From Streptomyces sp. V3I7 (GTDB lineage Bacteria; Actinomycetota; Actinomycetes; Streptomycetales; Streptomycetaceae), in assembly GCF_030817495.1 (NCBI RefSeq), contig NZ_JAUSZK010000001.1, positions 2,087,001 through 2,151,000 of the forward strand: a stretch of DNA of 64,000 nucleotides, given 5' to 3'. Made by a program: the position numbers and the translations under genes. Shown one piece after another: positions 7,836 to 15,915 of the stretch; the stretch's first letter is position 1, and each line of letters begins with the position of its first letter. The notes beneath the pieces were generated by a model, which was not told the DNA's origin, did no database searches, and saw only the letters and a program-made list of their open reading frames with translations.

Positions 7836-9020
7836 ATGACGATCAATCCGTACACCGCGGTCGGACTCATCCCGGAGATCACCGAGATCCAGGACCGCGA
7901 CGACATCGCTACCAACCTGGACTGCCTGTACTCGCTTACCCGTACCGCCGTCGCGCTCGGCGGCCTGGACCACCCCGTCCGCCTCGTCGCCCTGCCCGAA
8001 GGCGCGCTCCAGGGGTTCACCGACGAGATCCATGACCTCGACCACACCACCTACGCCGGCACCTGCGCCATCACCCTCCCTGGGGCGGAGAGCGAAGAAC
8101 TCGGCCGCTGGGCACGCGAGTTCGGCGTGCACATCATGGCGCAGGCCAAGGCCCTCCACCCGGCCTTCCCCGACCGGTACTTCAACGTCGGCTTCGTCAT
8201 CGACCCGACGGGCGAGATCGTCCTGCGGCACTACAAGCTCGCCCCGCTCCCGCCGATGGAACACAGTCTCAGCCCGCACGACGTTCTCGACCAGTGGACT
8301 GAGCTGTACGGCAACGGCCCCGACGCGTACTGGCCCGTCGCGGACACCGCCATCGGCCGCCTCGGCGTCATGATGGCCAACGAGGCCAGCTACCCGGAGA
8401 ACGCCCGCGGCCTCGCCCTCAGCGGATGCGAAATCGCCTACCGCACCAGCTACCCGCTGCCCGGCGTCGCCTCCAACGCCTTCGACATCCAGAACCGGGC
8501 CCGCGCCCTCGACAACCTCATGTACGTCCTCGCCCCCAACCCGGCCTCCTACACCGGCGCCGACGGGCAGCGCGTCGACTTCTTCGGGGGCCGCTCCACG
8601 ATCACCGACCACACCGGCCGCATCGTCGGCCACCTCGACCACGGCGGCGTCGCCTCGTTCGTCACCGCCACCATCGACCTGCCCGCCCTGCGCCGACAGC
8701 GCACCACTGCCGCGTGGACGAACTGGCCCAAGGACCTGCGCACCGAGCTGTACCGCACCCTCTACAACCAGCCCATCTACCCGGCCAACCTCTACGCTGA
8801 CCGACCGCCGTACGACCACGGCGAGTATCGCGAGCACGTCACCGAACCCCAGATCGAGCTGATGCGCGCCCGCGGCATCTGGCGCTGCCCCCCCCCGTTA
8901 CCTTTTTGGTGGCTCCGCTATGGGGCCTCCGGCCTTCGGGTCCGGCATGACTTCCCCCTCCTGTTGTTGATGATCCGGGGGGTGGTGTCACCGGGTCCGG
9001 AGGCATCGACGGACCGCTGA
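7836..9020 (+). CDS. Nitrilase-superfamily protein lacking the catalytic Cys; 3' end replaced by IS110
   Basis: The carbon-nitrogen hydrolase fold is recognisable: the catalytic Glu in LVALPEGAL (near residue 55), the Lys in RHYKLAPLPP (near 131), then LGVMMANEASYPENARGLA (near 175). In active nitrilases a Cys stands about five residues before this FPE/YPE motif (xCxxxxFPE); here that place is Ala, so hydrolysis by the usual mechanism is unlikely unless another Cys serves. Native sequence runs to about RARGIWRC (near 8888); the remaining ~43 residues are encoded by IS110 DNA. The gene lies inside the phage head module on the opposite strand, like a moron. ATG 7836, weak upstream AAGGAGG at 7819-7825. 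Confidence 0.65.
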   Translation: MTINPYTAVGLIPEITEIQDRDDIATNLDCLYSLTRTAVALGGLDHPVRLVALPEGALQGFTDEIHDLDHTTYAGTCAITLPGAESEELGRWAREFGVHIMAQAKALHPAFPDRYFNVGFVIDPTGEIVLRHYKLAPLPPMEHSLSPHDVLDQWTELYGNGPDAYWPVADTAIGRLGVMMANEASYPENARGLALSGCEIAYRTSYPLPGVASNAFDIQNRARALDNLMYVLAPNPASYTGADGQRVDFFGGRSTITDHTGRIVGHLDHGGVASFVTATIDLPALRRQRTTAAWTNWPKDLRTELYRTLYNQPIYPANLYADRPPYDHGEYREHVTEPQIELMRARGIWRCPPPLPFWWLRYGASGLRVRHDFPLLLLMIRGVVSPGPEASTDR

Positions 9021-9131
9021 TGAGGGGCTTGAGCACCGGCTTCACCCGAGCCGGAAGAGCTCTCCGTAACGTGGATGTGGCAGCTCGGTGCCGAGGCAGG
9101 CCGGACGAAAGCGTGATGGAGGGGCCTGCAC

Positions 9132-10334
9132 GTGATCGACACCGGCGACATCGACGTCTTCCTCGGCCTGGACGTCGGCAAGGGCGAACACCACGCCACC
9201 GCCGTCACACCAGCCGGGAAGAAGGCGTTCGACAAGCGACTGCCCAACACCGAACCCAAGCTCCGCGAACTGTTCGCCAAGTTGAAGGCCAAGCACGGAA
9301 CGGTGCTGGTCGTCGTCGACCAGCCGGCCTCGATCGGCGCCCTGCCGCTGGCAGTCGCACGAGACTTGGGCTGTCTGGTCGCCTATCTGCCCGGGTTGAC
9401 GATGCGGCGGATCGCCGACCTCTACCCGGGTGAGGCGAAGACGGACGCGAAGGACGCGTTCATCATCGCGGACGCGGCCCGCGCGATGCCTCACACGCTG
9501 CGAGCCATCGACGGCGAGGACGAGACGATCGCCGAGCTGGAGATGATCGTGGGCTTCGACGACGATCTGGCCGGAGAGGCCACCAGGGTCGCGAACCGGT
9601 TGCACGGCCTGCTGACGCAGATCCATCCGTCACTGGAACGGGTGCTGGGGCCGCGGTTGCAGCACCCTGCGGTGCTGGCCTTGCTGGAGCGGTTCGGTTC
9701 ACCGGCCCAGATCCGCAAGGCCGGACGGCGGCGGCTGGTCACGCTGTTACGGCCGAAGGCCCCGCGGATGGCCGAGCGACTGGTCGAGGACATCTTCACC
9801 GCGTTGGACGAGCAGACCGTCACCGTTCCGGGCACCGAGGCAGCCGCGCTGATCGTCCCGAGCCTGGCCGGATCCCTGACCGCAGTCCTTGACCAGCGCA
9901 AACTCCTGGCCGGGCGGATCGAGGAACTCCTGGAGGCCCACCCTCTTTCGAAGGTCCTGACGTCCATGCCGGGAATCGGCGTCAGGACCGGAGCCAGGAT
10001 CCTGATCGAGGTCGGTGACGGCAGCACCTTCCCGACCGCCGGCCACCTCGCCGCCTACGCAGGTCTCGCCCCGGCAACCCGCAGTTCCGGGTCCTCGATC
10101 CGCGGCGAACAGCCCTCCAGGAGAGGAAACAAGCAGCTCAAGAGGGCCTTCTTCCTCTCCGCGTTCGCAGCCCTGGGCGACCCGGCATCACGGGCCTACT
10201 ACGACAAGAAGATCGCCCAGGGCAAGCACCACACCCAGGCCCTGCTCTGCCTCGCCAGACGACGGGCAGACGTCCTCTTCGCGATGCTCCGCGACGGAAC
10301 TTTCTACGAACCCCAACCCGCCAGGTCAGGCTGA
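9132..10334 (+). CDS. IS110-family transposase (DEDD recombinase)
   Basis: 400 aa with the two typical domains. The N-terminal RuvC-like DEDD domain begins IDVFLGLDVGKGEHHA (first Asp) and includes VVVDQPASIG and GEAKTDAKDAFIIAD. The C-terminal Transposase_20 domain has SMPGIGVRTGARILIE, AGHLAAYAGLAPATRSSG and RRGNKQLKRAFFLSAF with a conserved Ser. GTG start at 9132 with GGAGGGG at 9118-9124. The gene looks intact. IS110 enzymes excise and insert without classical inverted repeats and use a structured RNA from the non-coding end of the element. Confidence 0.9.
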   Translation: MIDTGDIDVFLGLDVGKGEHHATAVTPAGKKAFDKRLPNTEPKLRELFAKLKAKHGTVLVVVDQPASIGALPLAVARDLGCLVAYLPGLTMRRIADLYPGEAKTDAKDAFIIADAARAMPHTLRAIDGEDETIAELEMIVGFDDDLAGEATRVANRLHGLLTQIHPSLERVLGPRLQHPAVLALLERFGSPAQIRKAGRRRLVTLLRPKAPRMAERLVEDIFTALDEQTVTVPGTEAAALIVPSLAGSLTAVLDQRKLLAGRIEELLEAHPLSKVLTSMPGIGVRTGARILIEVGDGSTFPTAGHLAAYAGLAPATRSSGSSIRGEQPSRRGNKQLKRAFFLSAFAALGDPASRAYYDKKIAQGKHHTQALLCLARRRADVLFAMLRDGTFYEPQPARSG

Positions 10335-10649
10335 ATCGCCGAGAGCCCGCCGTGCTTCAGTCCACAACCGCTCGAACTCCTCCACGGTGATCTCGGCCGC
10401 CTGCGGCTGGTCCTGCCAGCCGTCCATGGGACCTTCGGCGAGAACGCCGTACTGCCGTTCATAGCGGAACATCGCCGCGAGATCGGCATGATCACGCAAG
10501 TGCAGCACCTCTTCCAACGAGGCCGCCGTCACCGGACGCGAGTCCTGCCCCCGGACCTCAACCTGCCGCGCGGCCCAGCCCTCGTCATCGGCCTCGAAAT
10601 ACAGCCACAGATCTTCGTCCTCGTAGTAGGTGCGGAACCAGGTCGCCAT
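10326..10649 (-). CDS. Hypothetical protein carried between transposase and IS right end
   Basis: A 107-aa acidic protein read from ATG 10649 (MATWFRTYYEDEDLWLYFEA). It has a strand-rich N-terminal half, then PVTAASLEEVLHLRDHAD and a helical C-terminus (ITVEEFERLWTEARRAL). It converges on the transposase gene with a 9-base overlap and lies inside the IS boundaries, so it appears to be a passenger that moves with the element. I do not know its function. Confidence 0.6.
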   Translation of the reverse strand: MATWFRTYYEDEDLWLYFEADDEGWAARQVEVRGQDSRPVTAASLEEVLHLRDHADLAAMFRYERQYGVLAEGPMDGWQDQPQAAEITVEEFERLWTEARRALGDSA

Positions 10650-10724
10650 GCCGCAATCCTGACCCACGACCTTGACCAAAGAGATAGGGGCACCCCCCCC
10701 CGCTCACGCACCCAGCGGCCCACG

Positions 10725-12491
10725 TCACCGGCCCGAGCCCACCGGCTCCCGCTCGCTCTCCCGCCGCACCGGCTTCCGCTCCTCCGCCGAGCCCGGACCG
10801 GCGTCGTCCCCCTGGTCCTCCTCGTCCTCGTCGCGCCCACGCCGCGCCGCTGCCTCCGCCATCCGCACCTCGGCCTCCTGCTGCGCCTTCGCCCGGATGC
10901 GCTCCACCTCCTGTGAGGCGTCCTTGATCGGGTATCCGGCCTCCAGCAGCATCATCACCGCCGTCTCCAGCGACAGCACTCCGGCCCCGTACGCCTTGAC
11001 GACCTCCTCCAGTACCGCCCCGCGGTCGGTCGGCGTGTGCGGCGCCCACGCCAGCCGCGCCGGCAGCGTCTCCCCGGCCGTCCAGCCCTCCGCCCGCCCG
11101 GCCTGGTACAGCCTCTGCACCATCTTGAACAGCAACCGGTACTTGTGCTCCCTGGCCAGCCGCATCATGCCGATCAGCGCATCCAGCGGCCCCAGCGCCA
11201 ACTTCAACGCGTACCCCGACGGCACCTCCGTGGCGTCCAGCGTCCCCAACCCGGCCGCCGTCACCCGCGAATTCGCCGCGATCCGCTCCAACAGGTGATC
11301 CACCCGCGCCCGCAACTCGGCCAACTGCGGCGACGTGTCCAGGGCATCCATCCGCCCCGTCTCACCGAGCTGCCACACCGCCCCCGCCTTCACCTGAAGC
11401 TCCTGCGGCCTGCCCGTGGCCCGGTCCACCGGCAGCCGTGCACCCGCAAGTCCGATGATCGGCGTGCCCGTCGTCGCCGACGCCGCCGAGCTGTCCGAGT
11501 CCGTAGCCGCCAGCTCGTCCAGCGCCTGCAGAACGCGCGCGAGGATCGACCGGCCCCAGTGCTCCCCGCCGTCCGGGATCGTGTTCGCCACATGGATCAC
11601 CGGCACGAAGTCGATCCACAGATCGAGCCGGTTCAGCTCCGTGCCGTCCGGCCGCACCCGGTACGACGCCTTATCCATCGGCAGCCGATTCAGCGGCTCA
11701 CCGTTCTTCAGGTCCTCCAGCAGCCACTCCGCGTCCGTGAGGTAGCACGTCACGTTGGAAGTCCGGCCCGGCTCCCACGGGTACTGCCGACCGCCAGCCG
11801 CAGCCCCCTCTTCCTCACCTTCGGCGCCCTCTGAGATCGGGCCCAGCTCGTACGTCACCCGGCGCACCCTGGCCTTCAACCCTGCGTCGTCGTCGGCTGG
11901 CAGGTCCCACGCCAGGTGCACCCGACGGGGGAAGTCCTCGTCCTCGTCGTCCCACTGCGGGAAGAAGAACCCCGGATCGTAGACCCTGAGCGTCGGCCGC
12001 TGCTTCTCCGGGTTCCAGGCCAGGACCATCACACTGTCCCCGAGCAGGACCGCCGCCCGCTCCGCCTGCTGGACTCGGAACGTCAGCAGCTCCTTGTCCG
12101 CCCACTTCCGCAACCGGTCCTGCACCGCGGCGGCCTCCGCCGCACCAGGGGTCGGTGTCCCCTCGTCGGCGTTCTCCGCCCCCTCGACCGCGACCTTCTG
12201 CTCCGAGCCGAGGAGGTAACCGAGCGCGGTATCCACCAAGTTCGCCGCGTCGCCCAGCTCCCGCCGCTCCAACGCGCTTGCGTCACCACCGGCCGCCGCG
12301 AGCTGCCCGGCCTGGTTGTTGTCGTACGACGCGAGCACCTTGTACGCAGCCAGCCGCCGCAACTCATGCGGTGGCACCCACGTCTTGGCCAGCTCCGGGA
12401 ACGCGCGGCTACCCGTACGCCCAGCCTCCGCCATCACCGGCTTGTAGTTCAGCCACGACCACGCATCGATCACGAGTTGGCGCAGACCCAC
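10725..12491 (-). CDS. Phage portal protein
   Basis: 588 aa when started at GTG 12491, which has GGAGG five bases upstream; a TTG at 12524 would extend it by 11 residues. It has the long mixed fold of siphophage portals: WLNYKPVMAEAG at the start, LRVYDPGFFFPQWDD, IDFVPVIHVANTIPDGG, then a helical region (ELRARVDHLLERIAANS, REHKYRLLFKMVQRLYQAG) and a charged C-terminal tail rich in Arg/Glu. Portals form the dodecameric ring for DNA entry and bind the terminase. The stop is about 25 bases from the IS110 end, so the gene escaped the insertion. Confidence 0.8.
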   Translation of the reverse strand: MGLRQLVIDAWSWLNYKPVMAEAGRTGSRAFPELAKTWVPPHELRRLAAYKVLASYDNNQAGQLAAAGGDASALERRELGDAANLVDTALGYLLGSEQKVAVEGAENADEGTPTPGAAEAAAVQDRLRKWADKELLTFRVQQAERAAVLLGDSVMVLAWNPEKQRPTLRVYDPGFFFPQWDDEDEDFPRRVHLAWDLPADDDAGLKARVRRVTYELGPISEGAEGEEEGAAAGGRQYPWEPGRTSNVTCYLTDAEWLLEDLKNGEPLNRLPMDKASYRVRPDGTELNRLDLWIDFVPVIHVANTIPDGGEHWGRSILARVLQALDELAATDSDSSAASATTGTPIIGLAGARLPVDRATGRPQELQVKAGAVWQLGETGRMDALDTSPQLAELRARVDHLLERIAANSRVTAAGLGTLDATEVPSGYALKLALGPLDALIGMMRLAREHKYRLLFKMVQRLYQAGRAEGWTAGETLPARLAWAPHTPTDRGAVLEEVVKAYGAGVLSLETAVMMLLEAGYPIKDASQEVERIRAKAQQEAEVRMAEAAARRGRDEDEEDQGDDAGPGSAEERKPVRRESEREPVGSGR

Positions 12492-12736
12492 GGGCTCCTC
12501 CGGACGTCGACCCCGCGCCGCCAACTAGCCTATATGGCAGGTGAGCACCCATTCGGCCGCGCGTTCCCGTACGACGGCCCACGCGTAAATCGATTCAGCG
12601 GTCACGTTTCTGCCCGCAACAGCCCGACACTGTCACGAACTTGCCTAGGATCCACATGCAGAGGCGCTCTTTGCTCCTCCTCCTGGGCATCGGCCCCAGG
12701 GCCGCACCCAGCGGTCGTGTCCGGAAGGTGGAGCAA

Positions 12737-12877
12737 ATGGCCAGGCAGGACCAGCCCCAAGGGGACGACGGAGAGAAGAGGGAGAAAGAACCACGGCGCC
12801 GCGAGCGGACGATGCTCGTGATCAAAATCGCACTCCTGATCATTCACATCGTCCACTCCATGAGCGGCAACAACTAA
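12737..12877 (+). CDS. Possible small phage membrane peptide
   Basis: A 46-aa frame from ATG 12737 with a GGAAGGTGGAG site at 12722-12732. A very charged start (RQDQPQGDDGEKREKEPRRR) is followed by a short hydrophobic segment (MLVIKIALLIIHIVH). It stands alone, opposite to the head genes, in the 12492-13045 region, where I see nothing else beyond AT-richer bases at 12955-12975. Weak but coherent evidence. Confidence 0.3.
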   Translation: MARQDQPQGDDGEKREKEPRRRERTMLVIKIALLIIHIVHSMSGNN

Positions 12878-13045
12878 CCGCAGGCGGGGGTCGCTCCAGG
12901 GGTCCAACCAGGGGGCGGCCCTCGCCCATGCCATGCCACCACCAGGATGGCAGTACATAGCTAAACCCAATTAAGCAACATGCGCAGGGGCCTGGGTCAA
13001 GTTATATGCGTCAATCCGCCCTAACGACCAACACAGCACGACGGC

Positions 13046-14539
13046 TTACCGACGCCCACTCAATCGCTGATCATCTCCGCCCCGCGGCGGCGGCATCGTC
13101 GGGTCGAGGAACAAGTCCCACAGCGCCCACACCGCCGAATCCAGCAGGTCCGGCGAGTCCTCCGTCTCGCCCTGCCCGACGAACGTCGTCATCTGCTCCT
13201 CCAACGGTGCGAACCGCCGAGCCGGACCAACGTGCGACACCCGCGCCTGCTCGTACAACTGCGCGACCGGAGCCGCCCGCGCCCGCTTCCCGCGCGTCGC
13301 ATGAACGATCCTCCAGTTCACCGTCGGATCCACCTGCTCCAACAGCGCCGGCAGGTAGTCACCACCGTTGTTCGCCTCAATGACCACGCAGTCCGCACGG
13401 TGCTCGTGATACAGCGCGGCGGCACGCTTCATCGCCTGCGTTGGCGTGTACCGGTCCTGCTCGCAGTGCAGCAGATACCCACGCGGCCGGTCGTCCCCGA
13501 ACATCGACTCCACGGGGAACCCGCGCCCGGCCACAGTGAACGCCGTCATGTCCGCGTCCTCATGGCTCTTGGTCGCCGGGTCCACCGACACCACCACCCG
13601 CTGAAGATCCGGCAGATGCTCAGGCCGAGGCCGGAAACCCTCGACCTCCAGCATCCACCCCTTCCACAGCGCGCCCTCCACGTCCTCGAGTAGCTCGCCG
13701 GACAGCTCCTGCCGACCCAGCCGCGTGCCGGCGTACTCCTCCTCCAGCTCCTCACGGGCCGCAGCCGACAGGTTCGCGTCGTTCTCCCGCATGTGCCCGC
13801 GAGTCAACACCACCCGCGGCGGCGCCCCACCCTTCCGGTGCGCCTCCTCCTGCGCTCTACCGCGCTCGACCAGCCGCTTAACGTGCGGGAGCGGCTTCGG
13901 CGTCGTCGAGATGACAACCTGAGGGGTGTCCGCCTCACGTAGGCAGAACCACAGCATGTCGTACACCGCCTGCGCCGTGATCCGGTTCCACGCCGCGTAC
14001 TCGTCGCACCACGCCTTGTCGAACGCCCAGCCCCGCAAGTTGTCCGGGGTCTCAGCGCCGAACCCCCTGATGATGGTCCCGTTCGTCAACCGGAGCGTCG
14101 TATCACCCAGCGACGAGTTGTACTTCGCCACCTCCTCCGGCGGGAACACCGACAACAGCCCCGACTTCGGGGACGCGAAGCAGATGTCCCGCACCAGCGT
14201 CGCGTTCTTCGCCACCACCGCGATCTGCATCCCCGGCGTCCGCGCCCACTCCCGCACCTCCTCCGCTGCCGTCCGCGACTTCCCCCAGCCACGGCCGGTG
14301 AGCAGCATCCACACCGTCCACAGCCACAGCGGCCGCCGCTGCGCCGCACGGGCGTGATGGTGCAGCCACCCCGCATGAGGCAGCCCGTCACAGTCCGGGA
14401 CCTCACACGCCCACCGTCGCGCCGACAGCTCATCGGCACGCACCAAGGCCGCGACCTCCGCTCGAAGCTGCTCGTCGCTCATCACCGACGGGTCCGTGAA
14501 CCCCTCGATCTTCCGCCGCTTCGCCCAGCCCCGGCTCAT
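13046..14539 (-). CDS. Phage terminase large subunit
   Basis: 497 aa with ATPase and nuclease domains. Walker A is LLTGRGWGKSRTAAEE near residue 80; Walker B is KAWCDEYAAWN near 170, followed by a coupling-like segment VVISTTPKP. The RNase H-like nuclease shows acidic residues in VVVSVDPATKSHEDADMT, CVVIEANNGGDY and SPDLLDSAVWALW. The enzyme packages DNA into the procapsid through the portal. Its ATG at 14539 overlaps the small-subunit stop by ATGA, so the two are translationally coupled. Confidence 0.9.
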   Translation of the reverse strand: MSRGWAKRRKIEGFTDPSVMSDEQLRAEVAALVRADELSARRWACEVPDCDGLPHAGWLHHHARAAQRRPLWLWTVWMLLTGRGWGKSRTAAEEVREWARTPGMQIAVVAKNATLVRDICFASPKSGLLSVFPPEEVAKYNSSLGDTTLRLTNGTIIRGFGAETPDNLRGWAFDKAWCDEYAAWNRITAQAVYDMLWFCLREADTPQVVISTTPKPLPHVKRLVERGRAQEEAHRKGGAPPRVVLTRGHMRENDANLSAAAREELEEEYAGTRLGRQELSGELLEDVEGALWKGWMLEVEGFRPRPEHLPDLQRVVVSVDPATKSHEDADMTAFTVAGRGFPVESMFGDDRPRGYLLHCEQDRYTPTQAMKRAAALYHEHRADCVVIEANNGGDYLPALLEQVDPTVNWRIVHATRGKRARAAPVAQLYEQARVSHVGPARRFAPLEEQMTTFVGQGETEDSPDLLDSAVWALWDLFLDPTMPPPRGGDDQRLSGRR

Positions 14540-15072
14540 GACGCGCCCTCCGACAGCCGCCGCTCCAGCTCCCGGCGCAGCTGAGCCATCCGCGCCCGGC
14601 GCTCCTCATCCGACAGCGAGCTCACCTCAGCGCCCTCGTCCTGACCCTCAACCGCCCCGGCCACCGGAGCCTCACCCACGGCTCGGCGTTCGATCTCCGC
14701 CGCGACCTGGATGTAACGCAGCAGCTCCGAGGGCGACAGCTCCCGAGGGTCAAGCAACTGGAGCCGCGCCACGGCCTTGCTCTGCACGGCCTGCGCCAAC
14801 TTCGCGTGCCGACGCGCGATATCCCGCCTGGCCTGCGCCTGCTCCGCGAGGAACAGCCGGTCCTGCTCCCGGTCGTAGGCCGCTGCCCGCATCACCCATG
14901 CGAACTGCCGCGACCACCGGCCCACCAGCGCGCGGGATTTATCCAACTCCCGTGCCACCTTCGTGACACTCCGCCCTGGGCCGAGATCGCGATACACGGC
15001 GAATGCCCCGAACGCCTGGATGGACTCACGATCCTGGCGCTCCCAGGGATCAACGACGCGCCGGTCAACCAC
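14536..15072 (-). CDS. Phage terminase small subunit
   Basis: 178 aa, GTG start at 15072 with GAAGGAAGG about 8 bases upstream. The N-terminal part is a helix-turn-helix-like DNA-binding domain (RSVTKVARELDKSRALVGRWSRQF, about residues 34-57). Then come long helices that would form the oligomer core (LAEQAQARRDIARRHAKLAQ; LSPSELLRYIQVAAEIERR) and a charged C-terminal tail (SDEERRARMAQLRREL). Directly upstream of and coupled to the large subunit. It is the first gene of the head/packaging operon as preserved. Confidence 0.75.
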   Translation of the reverse strand: MVDRRVVDPWERQDRESIQAFGAFAVYRDLGPGRSVTKVARELDKSRALVGRWSRQFAWVMRAAAYDREQDRLFLAEQAQARRDIARRHAKLAQAVQSKAVARLQLLDPRELSPSELLRYIQVAAEIERRAVGEAPVAGAVEGQDEGAEVSSLSDEERRARMAQLRRELERRLSEGAS

Positions 15073-15134
15073 CGGTTAGCCTTCCTTCTCCCCATGCGCC
15101 AAGCAAGTGTCAAAAGCTGTTGATCAGTAGCTGT

Positions 15135-15458
15135 TCACACAGTCTCGTGGTTCAGGTGGATGAGCCCTTCGATGGAGCCCAGGCGTGCCTGCATGGCAGG
15201 GTCCGCAACCGGCGTGATGGTGAGCAACAGCACCTGCGTCGAAGGGTGTTCCGGAGCGTAGAGGTCGTCTTGGCCGTTGTCGCCGGGGATCCGGTTGGGT
15301 TGGATCTCGACCCGTCCGCCTGGGCTGCTAGGAAGGCGGTAGACGCCCCGGTAGTCGCTGTCGCGCTCGGTGAAGACCAGCCCGAGACGGACACTGACGA
15401 GCCGGACCAGGTCGTCGGCGGTGTGGGTGCTGGTGCCGTACGTGTGATGGTCGGTCAT
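15135..15458 (-). CDS. Hypothetical protein
   Basis: 107 aa, ATG at 15458. Starts MTDHHTYGTSTHTADDLVRL and ends GSIEGLIHLNHETV, with an intervening strand-rich part (VFTERDSDYRGVYRLP, PSTQVLLLTITPVADP). It has codon use like its neighbours and no membrane segment. It looks like a small cytoplasmic Streptomyces protein of unknown function, between terminase and a transposase-like fragment. Not obviously a phage gene. Confidence 0.55.
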   Translation of the reverse strand: MTDHHTYGTSTHTADDLVRLVSVRLGLVFTERDSDYRGVYRLPSSPGGRVEIQPNRIPGDNGQDDLYAPEHPSTQVLLLTITPVADPAMQARLGSIEGLIHLNHETV

Positions 15459-15464
15459 GATGCA

Positions 15465-15803
15465 TCAGACCCTATGTCGCGACGGTGGCGGGAGCTCGAC
15501 CAGTTGGCCGCGCTCGAAGCGGGCCCCGGCTCGGACGAGGGCGACGAGGTGAGGTGCGTTCACGGCCCACCACTGCTGGGCGGACTCGACGAGCTTGAAG
15601 GCCATGGCTAGGGCGGCGGTGCGGGAGCACGCAGGCTTTGTCTTCCCCCAAGCGGACAAGCGGACATTGAGGCGGAGTCCGGCGCCCCACGGACCGCGAC
15701 AGATGTCAGCGCAGTCCGGTGACGATACCCAGCGGCCGTGCGAGCAGCCCTGCACGTCCGCGAGGCGAGCGATCTCGTCGCCGCCTTCCGAGATATGGAT
15801 CAC
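15465..15803 (-). pseudogene. Probable transposase C-terminal remnant
   Basis: The last ~50 codons read AALAMAFKLVESAQQWWAVN then APHLVALVRAGARFERGQLV, a tail I associate with Streptomyces transposases. The upstream part (SPDCADICRGPWGAGLRLN, several Cys) does not resemble a transposase body and no catalytic residues are present. I read it as debris of an insertion sequence at the edge of the RHS region; the family cannot be named safely. Confidence 0.35.
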
Positions 15804-15915
15804 ATCACGTTTACTTTGCGTCCGACCTTGATTATCCCTTTCACATCTTTACTTCCCAGGTATCTTCACCCAACGGTCACACAAGTGATCCTTGTGAAAG
15901 ATTTTAGGGGGGTAA
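15804..15915 (+). promoter_or_regulatory. Probable promoter region of the RHS gene
   Basis: A strikingly AT-richer stretch (TTGATTATCCCTTTCACATC near 15830; GTGAAAGATTTTAGG at 15894-15908) directly before the RHS start. It ends in a G-rich ribosome binding site (AGGGGGG, 15906-15912) before ATG 15916. No confident -10/-35 pair was assigned. Confidence 0.4.

Larger units (their letters stand above)
8889..10700 (+). mobile_element. IS110-family insertion sequence with passenger ORF
   Basis: An IS of about 1.8 kb between two runs of nine C (8888-8896 and 10693-10701), which makes exact ends ambiguous. It holds the transposase (9132-10334) and a convergent small gene (10326-10649). About 240 bases of structured non-coding DNA lie left of the transposase. 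There are no obvious terminal inverted repeats, as expected for IS110. It disrupts the 3' end of the nitrilase-like gene but leaves the portal gene intact. Confidence 0.8.

Noticed and set aside
7770..8837. A 355-aa minus-strand frame opposite the nitrilase-like gene
   Set aside because: Val/Gly-rich antisense shadow; the plus strand shows recognisable nitrilase motifs.
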